Shown piece after piece: positions 9,494 through 21,079 of a stretch of 64,000 nt of DNA (its first letter is position 1; every line of letters starts with the position of its first letter). The notes below the pieces were generated by a model that searched no databases, was not told the DNA's origin, and saw only the letters and a list, made by a program, of their open reading frames with translations. Where the stretch lies: the NCBI GenBank assembly GCA_020740775.1, contig JAHEWK010000013.1, forward strand, positions 806,001-870,000, given 5' to 3'. Position numbers and translations under genes: made by a program. This stretch comes from Ilyonectria destructans. Its lineage: Eukaryota; Ascomycota; Sordariomycetes; Hypocreales; Nectriaceae.

Positions 9494-11775
9494 ATGGCAA
9501 GCGATGATAAAGCTACCTGTGAAGTCTGTGCAACCATTCTTGAAATCTATGGGGCCGAGTTTGAGGAATGGGATGACGAGGTACTAGGAGAGGTCTCGGC
9601 TGTCCTCGATGGCGACTGTCCCCATACCGACTCCATTCGACGTGCCGCCAACTTTGACAGACCGGTCTCAGACTATCCCGGCCGTCTCTTGGCCATTAAG
9701 AAAGAATCCAACCAGACTGCCACTCGACTAGGCCTCGCCGAAGTCACTCCAGAGGGAGACATTGTGTTTGACAATGTTTCTACGACTCCCATGGAGCTCA
9801 TATCTCGCAATGACCAGCCATTTCATCCCGGGCGTGGCATCTTGCCAGACCCACACTGGATTGATTTGAATACCGTCCTTGGCTGGGCTTCGAGATGTGA
9901 ACGTGAACATGGGGCCAAATGCAACGAGCCACGTTGGTTCAAAGGAGTTGAGTCAGTCGATCCCGAATGGCTCGTCGATGTCGTTCAAGGCTGCGTAGTC
10001 TCATCTCCAGCCAAAGGAACAAAATACACTGCCTTGTCATACACCTGGGGACAATGTCGTTATCGCAAGAATACAGAAGATATGCTGAAGGAGTTGCAGC
10101 AACCGGGCATACTGAGCACCGGGGAATTTGCATCACAGCTTCCGCCAACAATTCGCAACACGATGGATCTTGTCAGAAGCCTGGGGCAGAGGTACATCTG
10201 GATCGACGCCCTCTGTATAATACAGGACGACTTGGAGAGTCTCACGCGAAATCTGAACCAGATGCAGTTGATCTACGCGAACGCCACGTTTTGCATCATG
10301 GGAGCCACTGGATCGGGGGCTGACTTTGGCCTCCGAGGGCTCAAGGGAGTCTCTCATCCCAGAGACCTCGAACTTCGTGTCTATGAACTTGCTGATGGAG
10401 ACAAACTTGCAGCCGGGTCCTTGTCGCTCGACCCATCTTCGGGCACGAAGCATTCCTACTTCCAGCGGTCCTGGACCTTTCAAGAGTGGCTATTCTCCCG
10501 ACGGCGCATCGTGTTCAACCACGGCCCCCTGATGTGGCAGTGCCAGTGTGCTCAGTGGTACGAACACCTGGAGGTAAATCCACTGGCTGATAATAAATGG
10601 GCATTACTCGCACAAGAGAAGTTTGGTCCGTCTCCGAGTGTCTGGAACTTAATGCCGACGGTTTCGGCGTTCAATACCAAGTCCCTCACCCTTGCCGACG
10701 ACGCCCCGAAAGCATTTGCGGGAATTCAGGCCATGCTTCACAGAGTTCATCCCGGAGGAGTCTTGTTCGGGTTGTCTGAATTCTTCTTCGATGCCTTCCT
10801 AGCCTGGTCTTCTCTCTACGCCGATATTGAACCAAGATCCACAGGCGATGCAGGTACGGGTCAACAAAATGGACTCCCGAGTTGGTCATGGATCGGCTGG
10901 CAAGGAGACATATCATTTCCTTATGACGCCGAGTTTCGATTCATACAACCATGGCACTATCATGAGCAAAAGGTTGGGTTTCGAGAGCCAATCACCCAGT
11001 GGTTCACCATGGCATCTCCTCAAGCAACCAGCAGGCGGAAAATCAGGTCGCAGTGGCACAAGTATAAGACGAACACCTCGAATGGCGCACAATCAGAGAC
11101 ACTGGAAGGGTGGAACAGACAGCCTTATGAACAGCACCGCCAAGTCCAGGGCTTCAAAGCGCCAGGAAGCGAACCGGAATACGTCTATGTTCACATATCA
11201 GACCCTGTCCAAGAGTTTCAATACCAAGTACCCGTACTCCAATGGGCGGCAAATATTACGCTGAGCGAGCAAACCCAATACCTCTTCTGCGAGACAAGCC
11301 GCGTGCGCGTGGAAATCACCCAAGATAACGTCATCTCGGGCGTCCAAGACTACGATCGACGCGTTCAGATCAAACACAAAAACACCGCTGTGATTTCTCT
11401 TACGATGCCTAGTTTAAGACTGGCTGAAGAGTTCCTGGCTCAGAGTAGAGGAACGACTCTTGAACTCATTGCATTCGCTAAAGGCTGGTCGACTTGGCTC
11501 GGTGACGATTTATTACGAGAGGTGGATACGACCGAGCAGTATGGTTAGTTATCTAAGCTCCCTGGAATCAATACTCTCAATCCAACAAAACTGACCATTT
11601 CACAGATGAACAGAGCTATCTAAGAACTCCTGGTACGAATGCGCTGGATTGTTACTTCGTTCTCTTGGTAGAGACGGTCAATGGTATATCATATCGGCGA
11701 GCAAGTGGAGAGGCTCTAGAGAGCTGGTGGGGTGATGGTAAGGGATCCCAGCTTGCTCAAGTAATATTAGGCTAG
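9494..11775 (+). CDS. HET-domain protein
   Basis: Exons 9494-11543 and 11606-11775 (intron GTTAGT...TTTCACAG) give 739 residues; without the intron the frame would stop just after the donor at 11548. The HET domain covers about residues 175-335: YTALSYTWGQC, RYIWIDALCIIQDD, NQMQLIYANATFCIMGA, then FQRSWTFQEWLFSRR and PSWSWIGWQGD, all typical of the domain. It starts with a short Cys-containing segment (CEVCATILEI), common in this subfamily. No ankyrin, WD40 or NACHT partner domain is visible. The role is probably in non-self or stress responses by family analogy. It is the second HET gene within 10 kb. Confidence 0.87.
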
Positions 11776-11864
11776 GCTGCTAGGCTATCAAGACTGAGAT
11801 ATCTCAAATCAATTCGCCTGGAGGAGATAGCATGTGCTATCAGTCTAATATAACTTCTTTCCAT

Positions 11865-14318
11865 CTAAGTCTCAAAAACTCCGAGGAGCTCATCCTCAGG
11901 AGAGAGGACAAGGCAATCAGGTGGCGAAACACCATTGGTCTCAGGCTCAACAATTCCATCACTGTTGACATTATCCTCGTTGTAAATAACGGCGTTGGTC
12001 AGATCAACGGTACCCTCAGTATCACCCCAGTTTTGGGGAGCGAACATGATGTTGGAGTGCGCCTCTAGCATGATGGTGTTGGGGATATCCTCGGATCGGG
12101 TGTAGTGGTGCATGCCCAGGTTAGCCCAAACAACCAGATCCTCCTGAACCAGAGGTTCGCCATCGAAGAATTTCCAGAACTCAACCAGCGGCGCAGCGGG
12201 GGCGTTCTGATTTAGTGCAGCGGAAGACGAATGCTCCGAGTCCTTCTGGCGCGAGACGGCAAAGGCTTGCTTCGCAAACTCGGCCGACTTGAGGAAGAAG
12301 GGTGACTTCATGGACGCGAGGTGGACGTTGGACAGACCGGGAACGATGCGGTAGCCACGAGGCACACCCCACTTGTTCACCTTGTCCTTATTGATGACGG
12401 TGTACATGGTCTGTCCATTCGCCGGAACACCGAGGAGGCCTTCGTCCTCAGTCTGAAGCTCGGTAAACTCGTATCCCATCATCTCGAACTCGCCATGCTC
12501 CGGAAACCAGGGCTGGGTCACGTTCTTGACCACGATCTCGGTCTTCAGGAAGGTGTTGTCGGTGCCGAGCAAGTCGAAGTCGACCTTGAAGTTCATGACG
12601 TGGGTGTGGAGGGTTCCAGCAATGGTCTCGGCAATACGAGGGCCCCATTTGCCTTCGTCGTCTGGGCGGTAGTAGTTGCCCTGGACGTAGCCGGAAGCAT
12701 GGGCGTCAACGGAAACGGTGCCGTCAACATAGAAAGAGTAATCCCAGAGGTAATCGTAGTTGCCAACGGTAGCAACCTGGCGCACGACAAGCTTGGATCC
12801 CTTGGTAGCCTGGACGTAGCTCTGGTCGACGTGACGAGTGATAGGGGTACCAATGTCAGTCTCGAAGATGCAGATGGTGTTGTTGAAATTCGTGGTCGAA
12901 GTGCCGTCAGTGAAGCTGGGGCTCCAGTAGGTGGCATGATACGGGCAGTCATAGCCAGGAATTAATCGGCTTGCCTGAGCGCCGATGCCGTAGAATCGAT
13001 CCATGTAGGCAGTGCCGGCTTGGAACGGGTTGTTTCCGGAGTACTGGGCGATGGCATCTATATCGCTTAGTTAAACATCTTGAGGCCGGAAAGAGTGTGA
13101 CAAACCTTGAAGTGAGAGCTCGTACATGATTCGCTGATCCTTGAACTTGATGTCGTAGAATTGAATACCAACATCTCGATCGAAGCGAGTGTAGAACTTC
13201 CAACCAAGGTACTCGACGTAGCTGTTGTCGTTGTCAACGGAGTATCTCTTGCCATCCAACTCAAGAACTGTTGGGGCGAGGCGGTCCTCAAGCTTTCTGA
13301 CGGCACCGAAACGATCCTTTTGCAGGAAAGTGGTGTTGGTGGTGGGAGGTGTTGATTTGATAATCTTGCCCTCTTCGTAAGCCTTTCGGAAAGCATCGAC
13401 AGTCTCGTATACAACCAAATTGTACAGAACCATCTTTGCCGAGTACAGAGACGGGTCAGTTCCAGTCACATCAAAGCTCACGTAGAGATCCGAAGGCTGG
13501 TCATATGGCGCGAGTCCCGTCCGTCGCCATGGCGTCCATATAAGAGAGGAAGTGCCATCCTTGGAGCTCGGGTTCTGAACAAAGTAGGTTGCATTGTTCC
13601 TCTTGTCACCTGAACCGTAGTAGGCAAAGTCAATCAGATCCAGGGTGATGTCGGCAATGCCGGCCATGGTCTTGCCAACAATGGTGTCAATGGCAGCACT
13701 GCGGGGACCGTCATTGTAACCGGCATTTACAAGGACCTTGGGGCCGTTGACACCGTTGTAGAAGTAGTCAAGGGGCTTGATCTTGGTGTCACATCCAATA
13801 GGGAAAGGGCCCACCTATTTACTGTTAGTGCGCTGAAGCTGAAGGACGAAATGGGAACATACCATGTAATCAACAATGCCAGGGACCTTTGCAGCGCCTT
13901 CATAGAGCGTGACTCTGGCGTATCGAGGGACCTTGGTGGCGTTGCCATCGAGATAGTTGAGGATGTCGGTCTTGTTGGGCTTCAAGACCTCAAGATGAGA
14001 GATGTAGTTGTCACTCATGGAAAGGTCTGGGCTGGCCGAATCCGTCAAGTTGAGTCCGGTTTCCTCATTTAGAAGGAACTTGACCAATGATGACAGCTCA
14101 TCTTCAGTCAGAGGCTTGAAAGGCGTCGTCTTGGGAGCCGTGATGATGTTGTCGACTGGGACAGGGCATGTTTCAGCTCTCTCCTCGATAGCTCGTCGCC
14201 GAACGGAGCCTGCCTTGTAATTGTTTGGCCCGGAATGGACATTCCAAGTTCGGCGGGGGGCGGCAGATACTCCTAAAGCCAGCCCCAAGAGGGTGGTGAC
14301 CAGGAGTGAACTCTTCAT
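11865..14318 (-). CDS. Secreted copper amine oxidase
   Basis: Exons (minus): 14318-13863, 13814-13106, 13057-11865; 785 residues. An N-terminal signal peptide (SSLLVTTLLGLALGVSAAP) predicts secretion. The topaquinone-forming tyrosine lies in the N-Y-D-Y motif (about Y489), a copper-ligand pair is in HTH (about 539-541), and a candidate catalytic Asp is near 408. These residues support an active enzyme that deaminates primary amines to aldehydes with release of ammonium and H2O2. The length suits the fungal extracellular group. Its promoter faces a Zn2Cys6 gene and carries several GATAA sites, which fits nitrogen regulation (inference). Its 3' end nearly abuts the convergent HET gene (89 bp). 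Confidence 0.92.
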
Positions 14319-15184
14319 TGTGAGCTTTGTTGACGATCGATCGACTCAGCCTGTGTTGGAACTCAAGAGTGCTCTGAAGGATAGGAACCCGCCATTTGAG
14401 AGAGAATTGAAGTCCTCTTATAGACAGCCAAGACATGCATTACGAGTAACACTGCATTCTGTTGGTAGCCGGCGTATCATCCAGCTTCTCACAATCATTG
14501 CCTTGAATGGCACGCAGCTTCACGGAAAATCTTGTGAATCGTCGAGCCCACTCAACGGTATTGAACTAGCTAACACTTCTTTGGAAAAGATACGCTTGCC
14601 GAAGGCTGGAGTGCATATTGTTTGTTGCCAAGACTCAAGTCTTGGCGATCGCCATGATAAGGCCTCGAATAAGTGTCCGACTACTCCGTATGGTATTCCC
14701 GACCGTGCTAGGATTATGGTCACACGTGGCTATCTAACGCTTCGATTTATTCGTTATGGGGTATTTCTAAGCCGACGTCGGTACGGTGTGGGAGAGAATG
14801 CTTCCAAGTCATGTTCGGCTGATAAGGCTAGGCAATGATAAGGTTATGTAACAGGATCAAGACTGATAAAGACGCCAAAGAAAGGACAAAAGAACAAGGT
14901 TAATGCTAAGCGTGGATTAAAGAGTGACCAAACATGACTCGGTGGGATGGGGGCGAGAAGCGGGGATGATTGAGTCCCACCAGACCTACCCGAATTGGGA
15001 CACGATATCCTGAACCCCAGACGACTTGATAAGAGCAAGGACGCCATGAGTTCCTGAGCGATTAGACCTGGGCTGGACGCTCACCTGGAGTGACCAGGCC
15101 TGAAGTGAGCAGAAGTTGCAATTCCAACGTTATAGATACTTACGACGCCGTATGACGAATAACTGCCCCGAATGAGGGACATAG
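14319..15184. promoter_or_regulatory. Divergent promoter region of amine oxidase and Zn2Cys6 gene
   Basis: This 866-bp region holds GATAAG at 14656, 14821 and 14837 and GATAAA at 14865, a set consistent with AreA-type GATA factors. It also holds a perfect 9-bp inverted repeat with a 2-nt spacer at 14627-14646. No gene was seen. Confidence 0.5.
14627..14646. repeat. Perfect inverted repeat, 9-bp arms
   Basis: GCCAAGACT-CA-AGTCTTGGC is a near-perfect palindrome 309 bp before the amine oxidase start. It is a candidate dimeric factor site or a short hairpin. Confidence 0.6.
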
Positions 15185-16992
15185 ATGGCCCCATCGACCC
15201 CCAATCTTGATATCTCGGCGTCGGGGCCGGAAAGATGCCGGTTAGGGGGACGCAACAGCGAGAACCGGCATACAGAGCCATCGAGATCCAACGGCATCTC
15301 CCCAGCAAGAGATTCAATTGCCGACCCCAGCAACCTGGCCAGCCTCAGTGAAACAGACAAGATGGGGACGACAATGGCGAAGGGAGAGCCGCAGCTTTAT
15401 TTCCGTCGATCACGCACAGGTCAGTTCGAAACGCCCTCAAACGCCCTCAGACATTGTGGGCTGATGACGCTCCAGGTTGCCTGACGTGTCGAACTATCCG
15501 CATCAAGTGCGACGAGAAACGCCCGCAATGCCAGAATTGCAACGACAGGGGGGTGGCTTGTGACGGGTACACAAAGCAGTTGAAGTGGGTGAGCGTTGGC
15601 TTCGAGCCGCACATGTTGTCTCCACCTCCGACGCCGAGACGCACGAGGACGACGTCTGGCTCGGCTTTCAACTCGGCTGCGGTCAGTTTCACTCTCCAGC
15701 CGCCTCCCAGATCTGGCCTTGCCTTTACATCGCCGAGGGACGCCCATCTTCTCAGTCACTGGGCCGAGTCGTTTATAGGACTCGTCTTTCCAAACCCCAA
15801 CGTCGCTTTCGACTTTAGGGCCGCCAATTTCTCATTGTTCATGGATGGAGAGTCTGCCCTGTTTCAAACCACATTGGCCAGCTCTGCAGCGCACTTGGTG
15901 GCCGTTGGCTCATTGTCGGAAGCCGAAGCCCTCGAGATACAGCACAGGGCCTTGCATGCAGTCATCACGTCTATGAGATCAAGTAAGCCCACCACAGGCG
16001 GCCGGCCAGTATATCTAAGTGATGACTGCATCTCGGCGTCACAGAACCTGGCAGGTACCGCCGTCATTCGGGGTTGTGACTTACAAAAAGTCCTCATTCA
16101 TATCCAAGGGACTGTATCATTACTAAAAGCCCGCTGCGCTTGGGACCGCTCGGCTGGGAAATCAGACTCCTTGGTCAAGTCACCTATCCTTGGACCAACA
16201 GTAAGGTTCCTGGGGTATTTTGATGTCTTTTGCTCTGTCCCCAGCCCGCGCAGACCCCTACTCTCTACAGCATTCTGGGAAGAGCGCATATTCCCCGGTC
16301 TTGACCAGGACATGGCTCGCTGCCATAGACCGGACTCCGTTCTTGGCTATGCCGGCGGGATATTCTGCCTTCTTGGTGAGAGCAGTGGATTAATCTGTGA
16401 CTTTTTCGAGGCCCACATCGGCGTTGAGACCTTCTCCAGTCGACAGAAAGTCATTCTGCAGAGGCTAAGACATGCCATGCAACACATCCCCGCAGCACAA
16501 TATCATGTCGAAGCTCCCCTAGATGCAAGTTTCCGCGGTGATTCCTGGGAGACTGTAAACGACAACGCGTGTATCGCAGCAGCCATGTCTCATGGCTTGG
16601 CGACAGAAATCTTCCTTCGCCGTGCCAACATAACCAATCCAGCCATAATCGCTCAACTTTCAGCAAATCTCTATAATTCCGTGCTCGGAGTCCCACTCGA
16701 CTCGAACTCTGTCACTATGATGGCCTGGCCACTTTTTGTGCTCGGGTGCGAGAGCGTGCCTGGAAGCACTCGTGCCACGCGGGTGGTTCAGCTGCTGCAG
16801 GGCATGCTGGAAAAAATGAATATCCTCAATATTTCGAGATGTTTTGATGTGCTCAAGGGTGTCATTTGGCCTCTGGCAAACAATCACCAAGGGATCGAGT
16901 TAGGCCCAGAAGGAGAAGAATATATCGACTCTACGCAGACAGACTGGGTCCATTATTGTTGGAGAGAGGGAATAGAATTATGTCTCGTTTAA
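15185..16992 (+). CDS. Zn2Cys6 transcription factor
   Basis: Exons 15185-15419 and 15476-16992 give 583 residues. The intron (GTCAGT...CTCCAG) lies right before the zinc cluster, joining RRSRTG to CLTCRTIRIKC. Ligands C80, C83, C90, C97, C100 and C107 follow the canonical spacing. The remainder looks like the Fungal_trans_2 type (SPILGPTVRFLGYFDVF, then CLLGESSGL). The start could be 15185 or an in-frame ATG near 15361; the upstream one was kept because the frame is open throughout. It is a nuclear DNA-binding regulator, divergent from the copper amine oxidase and possibly its local activator (inference). Confidence 0.85.
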
Positions 16993-17595
16993 GTCTACGA
17001 GACAAATGTAAAATATGTTGACAATATTGAAATTACTCATGTGTTCAAAGCATGGGTATCTGTAATCGACTAAGCATGGAAAACATATTAGAAAAGGGTT
17101 AGTTTGACAACATCTGATTTCATCAACCATATCACAAATATTAAGAACGGTTACCCGGTTATTAGAGGTCTTGCAACTCTGAAGTTTCAGATATCCACAC
17201 AGCTTATAGGCTTTTGCTGATGAGATGGGCTCTTGAATACTTCAACAACCTCAGATCCTTACCGAGATAAGGGTTCGTAGTGATGACATCCGCGTGAACC
17301 TGTGCACCGGCAGAACAGTCTACGTGGGCGATTCGTACAGATAACTGTCGAAACGGCCGTACTACAGGCTCATCGAGGATTGTGGTGAACCGGGGCGTTG
17401 GTTTGACATCGTTTTGACAGATTCAAGGCACCGTACGGGATGGTGGGACAAGACACAATCAACCAATCTCGTACTTATTTTCCCTTCATCCTTTTGAAAT
17501 ATATCAGGCCGTAGAATTTAACGCATCCTTCCTATACTAGTATCATAAGTCCTTGATTATTACTAGCGTGGTTCATCTTGCTAGCTTCTATACGC
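16993..17595. other. Intergenic region between convergent genes, 603 bp
   Basis: It holds the 3' ends of the Zn2Cys6 gene (plus) and of the hypothetical gene at 17596 (minus). It is AT-rich next to 17000 and 17500. Nothing else was recognised. Confidence 0.5.
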
Positions 17596-18714
17596 CTAAA
17601 TGACGCGCCCACGATCACGAGCCCACGAGTGACCCGGATGCCATTTATCTTTGTCGATATCCAGATATACAAATCCATCAGACTCTTTTTCCTCATCGTC
17701 ATCTTCCAGCAGTTCAGCGATTAGCATGGGGTGTGAGATGTAGTGGTACCGAATTTCCGGCCAGGTGTATTGTGGTATGTCCTGGAGCAGGTCGCGGCCA
17801 CGGAATGGCGAGTCTTTCGGTTGTTCGTAATTAACCCCTTCTCCCCTGTTGACGACCACCATAACCTCTTTGCGCCTCTCACCATACGCCATGATTTTTG
17901 CATTCTCCTCTTTACGAAAGGCGTTTCGCTCGAGGTCGTCGGGTACTCTCTGTTCGTATCGTACGCGATTGCGGGCATCAAGAATCGACCCGGGGCGGTT
18001 GGCCACGGTTGAACGGTAAATGGCGACGGAAGGTCTTGATAGAGCGCCATCCCTATCCTCCAAGACACTTTGCCAATGTGCTGGTTGAGAATTCCCCTCG
18101 AGTTCTTTCTCTTCTGCAGAGGCATTTCGAGGGTACGGCTTCCTCGTGAATGTCAACATTTCCGAGTGGTTGCTGATGTAGCGAAGTTGCTTCCACCCGC
18201 AGCCTTCGCTTATGAGACCATCCAAAGCCTCGTGATTAGCTCGGCTGGAGCGGAGGCTAAACACCGTGAGTGTATCGAGACGAAGGCCCGGGAGAAATCT
18301 AAACAAGGAAGCCGAACGATAGTAGACTCTGTGTTGATAGTCTGCACAGATTTCAACGGTATCGCCGAAGACGTGCATATGCCGCAACTGGGAGAGCAGC
18401 TCAAGAGGGCAGTTATTCAAGATGTCAAGCATCACCGCAGTAGTTTGGAAGACCCAGAGCAATTGGTGGATCCAAGAGTCCCCGATCTCCTCTTTTACCA
18501 GGCGACAGCTTCGAAGAAGGGCCAAGTCGTTTGAAAATTGCTTCCTCGGAATCTCCCCACGCCTTTTGCCTTTGAATCCGGGTGGCGGCATCCACCTCCT
18601 GCGAAAATATATCGTAGAAGGGAACATATACGCGTAAATGTCGCGGCGCAGTTCTCGGGGGAGCTTTTGAAGGAGCATGCTCTCCCGTTGTGGATCGGCT
18701 GGCCGGCGTTCCAT
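17596..18714 (-). CDS. Hypothetical protein with F-box/2EXR-like N-terminus
   Basis: This is a 372-residue intronless frame. The start of the protein (LLQKLPRELRRDIYAYMF, then LALLRSCRLVKEEIGDSW) follows the LPxELRxxIYxY...LLxxCRxVxxE pattern of the many fungal F-box-like/2EXR-type proteins, which are often presumed substrate adaptors but mostly uncharacterised. A leucine-rich middle part and a highly charged C-terminus with an acidic patch (LLEDDDEEKESDG) follow. No catalytic motif is visible. Two copies of a TGCCTAAGGCA palindrome lie about 165-195 bp upstream. Coding is likely because the frame is long and family-like, but the function is unknown. Confidence 0.72.
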   Translation of the reverse strand: MERRPADPQRESMLLQKLPRELRRDIYAYMFPSTIYFRRRWMPPPGFKGKRRGEIPRKQFSNDLALLRSCRLVKEEIGDSWIHQLLWVFQTTAVMLDILNNCPLELLSQLRHMHVFGDTVEICADYQHRVYYRSASLFRFLPGLRLDTLTVFSLRSSRANHEALDGLISEGCGWKQLRYISNHSEMLTFTRKPYPRNASAEEKELEGNSQPAHWQSVLEDRDGALSRPSVAIYRSTVANRPGSILDARNRVRYEQRVPDDLERNAFRKEENAKIMAYGERRKEVMVVVNRGEGVNYEQPKDSPFRGRDLLQDIPQYTWPEIRYHYISHPMLIAELLEDDDEEKESDGFVYLDIDKDKWHPGHSWARDRGRVI

Positions 18715-18877
18715 TTTCAGTTTGGGTTCGGAGTTCTTCGTTTTTCGCGTCTTTAGAAGGGTAAATCGATATTTTCAGTTCAGTAGAAGAAGAAGATAAA
18801 GCTGCAGATAAAGTGCAAAATCATCTCGAAGTTGACTGGTTTAAAGAAGCATTGCTTTTGTCTCAGGCATAATTCTA

Positions 18878-18907
18878 TGCCTAAGGCAGAAGTTCATGCC
18901 TAAGGCA
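18878..18907. repeat. Tandem pair of palindromic TGCCTAAGGCA boxes
   Basis: Two identical 11-bp copies start 19 bp apart; each is an inverted repeat of TGCCT around a central A. A third, partial copy (AGGCAT) precedes them and another (AGGCATA) follows. They could be binding sites upstream of the minus-strand gene at 17596-18714. Confidence 0.5.
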
Positions 18908-19667
18908 CGCAGTTGTACCAGGCATATACACGCTATACCTAATACATACACGTGCAGTTCTCCTCTTACAGACCGGTTGACCGGCTGAGCGGGGAAGACG
19001 CCAAGAGACGCACAGTTGATATCAGTTCACCAGCGCTTTCACACCGCTTCGATGCCGTTTAGCTGATTTGACGCCCTAAGTTCGGAGGTGGAACGGACGC
19101 AGTGGATGCCTTTTTTTCCCTGGGTTTTCTCGTTGGTTAATTCTCATACTCGTTCAGCCTACATAAGCAAAGACACTGAAGGCGGAATCGCTAGGCTGGC
19201 GACGTGTTGAAAATGATACATCAGATTGACGCATTGGCATTTTACAAATGACGTGTGTGTAGTATTACATCAACGTGACAATCTGCGAGGGAAGGATCCG
19301 AATACGCTGCAAGCCTCATCCACAAAAGCAAAATCTTATGGACCTTGGTATGGCGCAAACAGGATGAGGCAAAGAAGGGATGTTTGGCATATAGTGTTAC
19401 TCCGTGGTCGATAAACCCGCATCTATCGACTGATTGACGCGAGTTATTCACGCCGAGACTAACCAAGCATGCCAATAGAGTTTTAGGCAAACGCAGCTTG
19501 TGTTTGTTTAGGCGCAGAGACCAGGTTTCTTCTCTGTCCATGTAGATGAAGCCACCATTGTCCATGCACGCGTCACTAGCCTGAATCATGGATTCCCTAG
19601 GTCTGAGAGCCCGTGTCATTAGATTTCAGATCTCACATTTCCCCATGCTCCTTGTGTCGCCATCATT

Positions 19668-19982
19668 ATGGCTCCACCGCCACGTTACAAGGTCGACTTC
19701 GAGCACTCTACACAACGACCCAATCGATTCGCATACGTAGTGTGTGGAATTAGCCTCACACTATCAACATTCTTCTATCTTCAGTTTGCATACGTAAAAC
19801 TACGGTTACTTCGAAAAATAGATGCCCAATCAGCTTCGCAACTTATCCCCGGACACCGACTTGAGGGTGTTATTAATACAACCCCAGTGTGTATCACAAT
19901 AGCTTGGATATTCTCGGCGGCCACCCAAGCCGTCCAAACTCGTCAGTATCGCATTAATTTTCATTTCTTGTCAACGTACTAA
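19668..19982 (+). CDS. Doubtful short frame with two hydrophobic segments
   Basis: The 104-codon frame reads like a membrane protein fragment (FAYVVCGISLTLSTFFYLQFAY, then TTPVCITIAWIFSAA). A possible splice at GTCAGT (19940) to TACTAATAG (19985) would extend it by about 55 codons of less protein-like sequence. I do not recognise it. It may be chance or a decayed membrane-protein gene. Confidence 0.2.
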   Translation: MAPPPRYKVDFEHSTQRPNRFAYVVCGISLTLSTFFYLQFAYVKLRLLRKIDAQSASQLIPGHRLEGVINTTPVCITIAWIFSAATQAVQTRQYRINFHFLSTY

Positions 19983-20993
19983 TAGTATCTATGATCATTC
20001 GCTGTCAAACTTATCGGAGTACATGCGTGGGAGATGTCGATTCAAAATTTCCAAAAAGGCATCTATGTAAGTGTAATTTGCTACCTTTCCAAAGGCTTAG
20101 TCTCAGAGACTTTTACTTGGGACGCGCAATCAGAAGGGGATGAGCTCGAGTCTCGGGGCGCTATTTTCCAAGCCATCACTAGTGCGAGAAGATAGGAGGA
20201 TGCAAATTGATGATTATGTAGCTTAGGGTTTCGGTATATATGTAGCTTCAAGGCTTTCCCCGCAATATGACAAGCCTCGACCACTTTAGCGGCAGAAAGT
20301 GTCATTGACCAACACCCAAATCGACTGCTTCCCCTAAGCCAGGTGCGCCAGATAACGCAATTTAGATCGTACGGGCCTTAAATATGATTTGGCAAATGGG
20401 GAAAAATCGCATTGTGTGTCTTACCAGGCTGGTTACATATGACAATGTTGACAAGGCATCGATAATGTCTACAACAGCCTGTAAATTGCCGAAGTAGGGG
20501 ACAGAAAATGGACAGATAACTGATCGTAACGAATTCGGTAACTGAAGCAACAGTCCGGTTGATAATGACTGACAAGGCATTATTGACAATGACTTTTGAC
20601 GGTCTCTTTGCCATAAATAAAAGCATTCAAAGTCCGCTTGCTTGTTCCTCCTCCCCCCTTATCCCCGTCATGTCCCTGCGAGCCGCGTGCCTGCTAGCCC
20701 AATGATTCATTGTGCTCCGCTTCATCACACGAAGTCACGATTACAGCACGCGACGATTGTGGGTATCCGCGTATGCATTACAAGAGATACTACGCGTCTA
20801 GCAGCCGCCCTAACCGTAGTTTCATAGGTGGACATATCACAATCCCTCATACATGAGATAGTGGGTCTGTAGTTCGTCAATGACGTTTATCTGAATGTCT
20901 GCCGAGACAATTGCGACGAAACGCGTGGCCTGATCTCCACACTGATATACCAATAATAAATCGCTCAGCGTCATATATTTATGTGTAAAAGAC

Positions 20994-21001
20994 TATATAT
21001 A
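20994..21001 (+). promoter_or_regulatory. TATA-like box of the O-methyltransferase
   Basis: TATATATA lies 86 bp before the ATG at 21080. Confidence 0.4.
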
Positions 21002-21079
21002 GCATCGACACGTTTACATCCTAAGGAATATCCATCCTGGCACTTCACAGTCAACACTTCTCACTTGCACAACATTAAA

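Larger units (their letters stand above)
18715..21079. other. Intergenic region, 2.4 kb
   Basis: Contents seen: two TGCCTAAGGCA palindromes (18878-18888 and 18897-18907), a doubtful short frame at 19668-19982 (own entry) and a TATA-like run before the methyltransferase. The rest shows no convincing exon. Confidence 0.45.

Noticed and set aside
12321..12965. 214-codon plus-strand frame inside the amine oxidase
   Set aside because: Antisense shadow of a certain coding exon.
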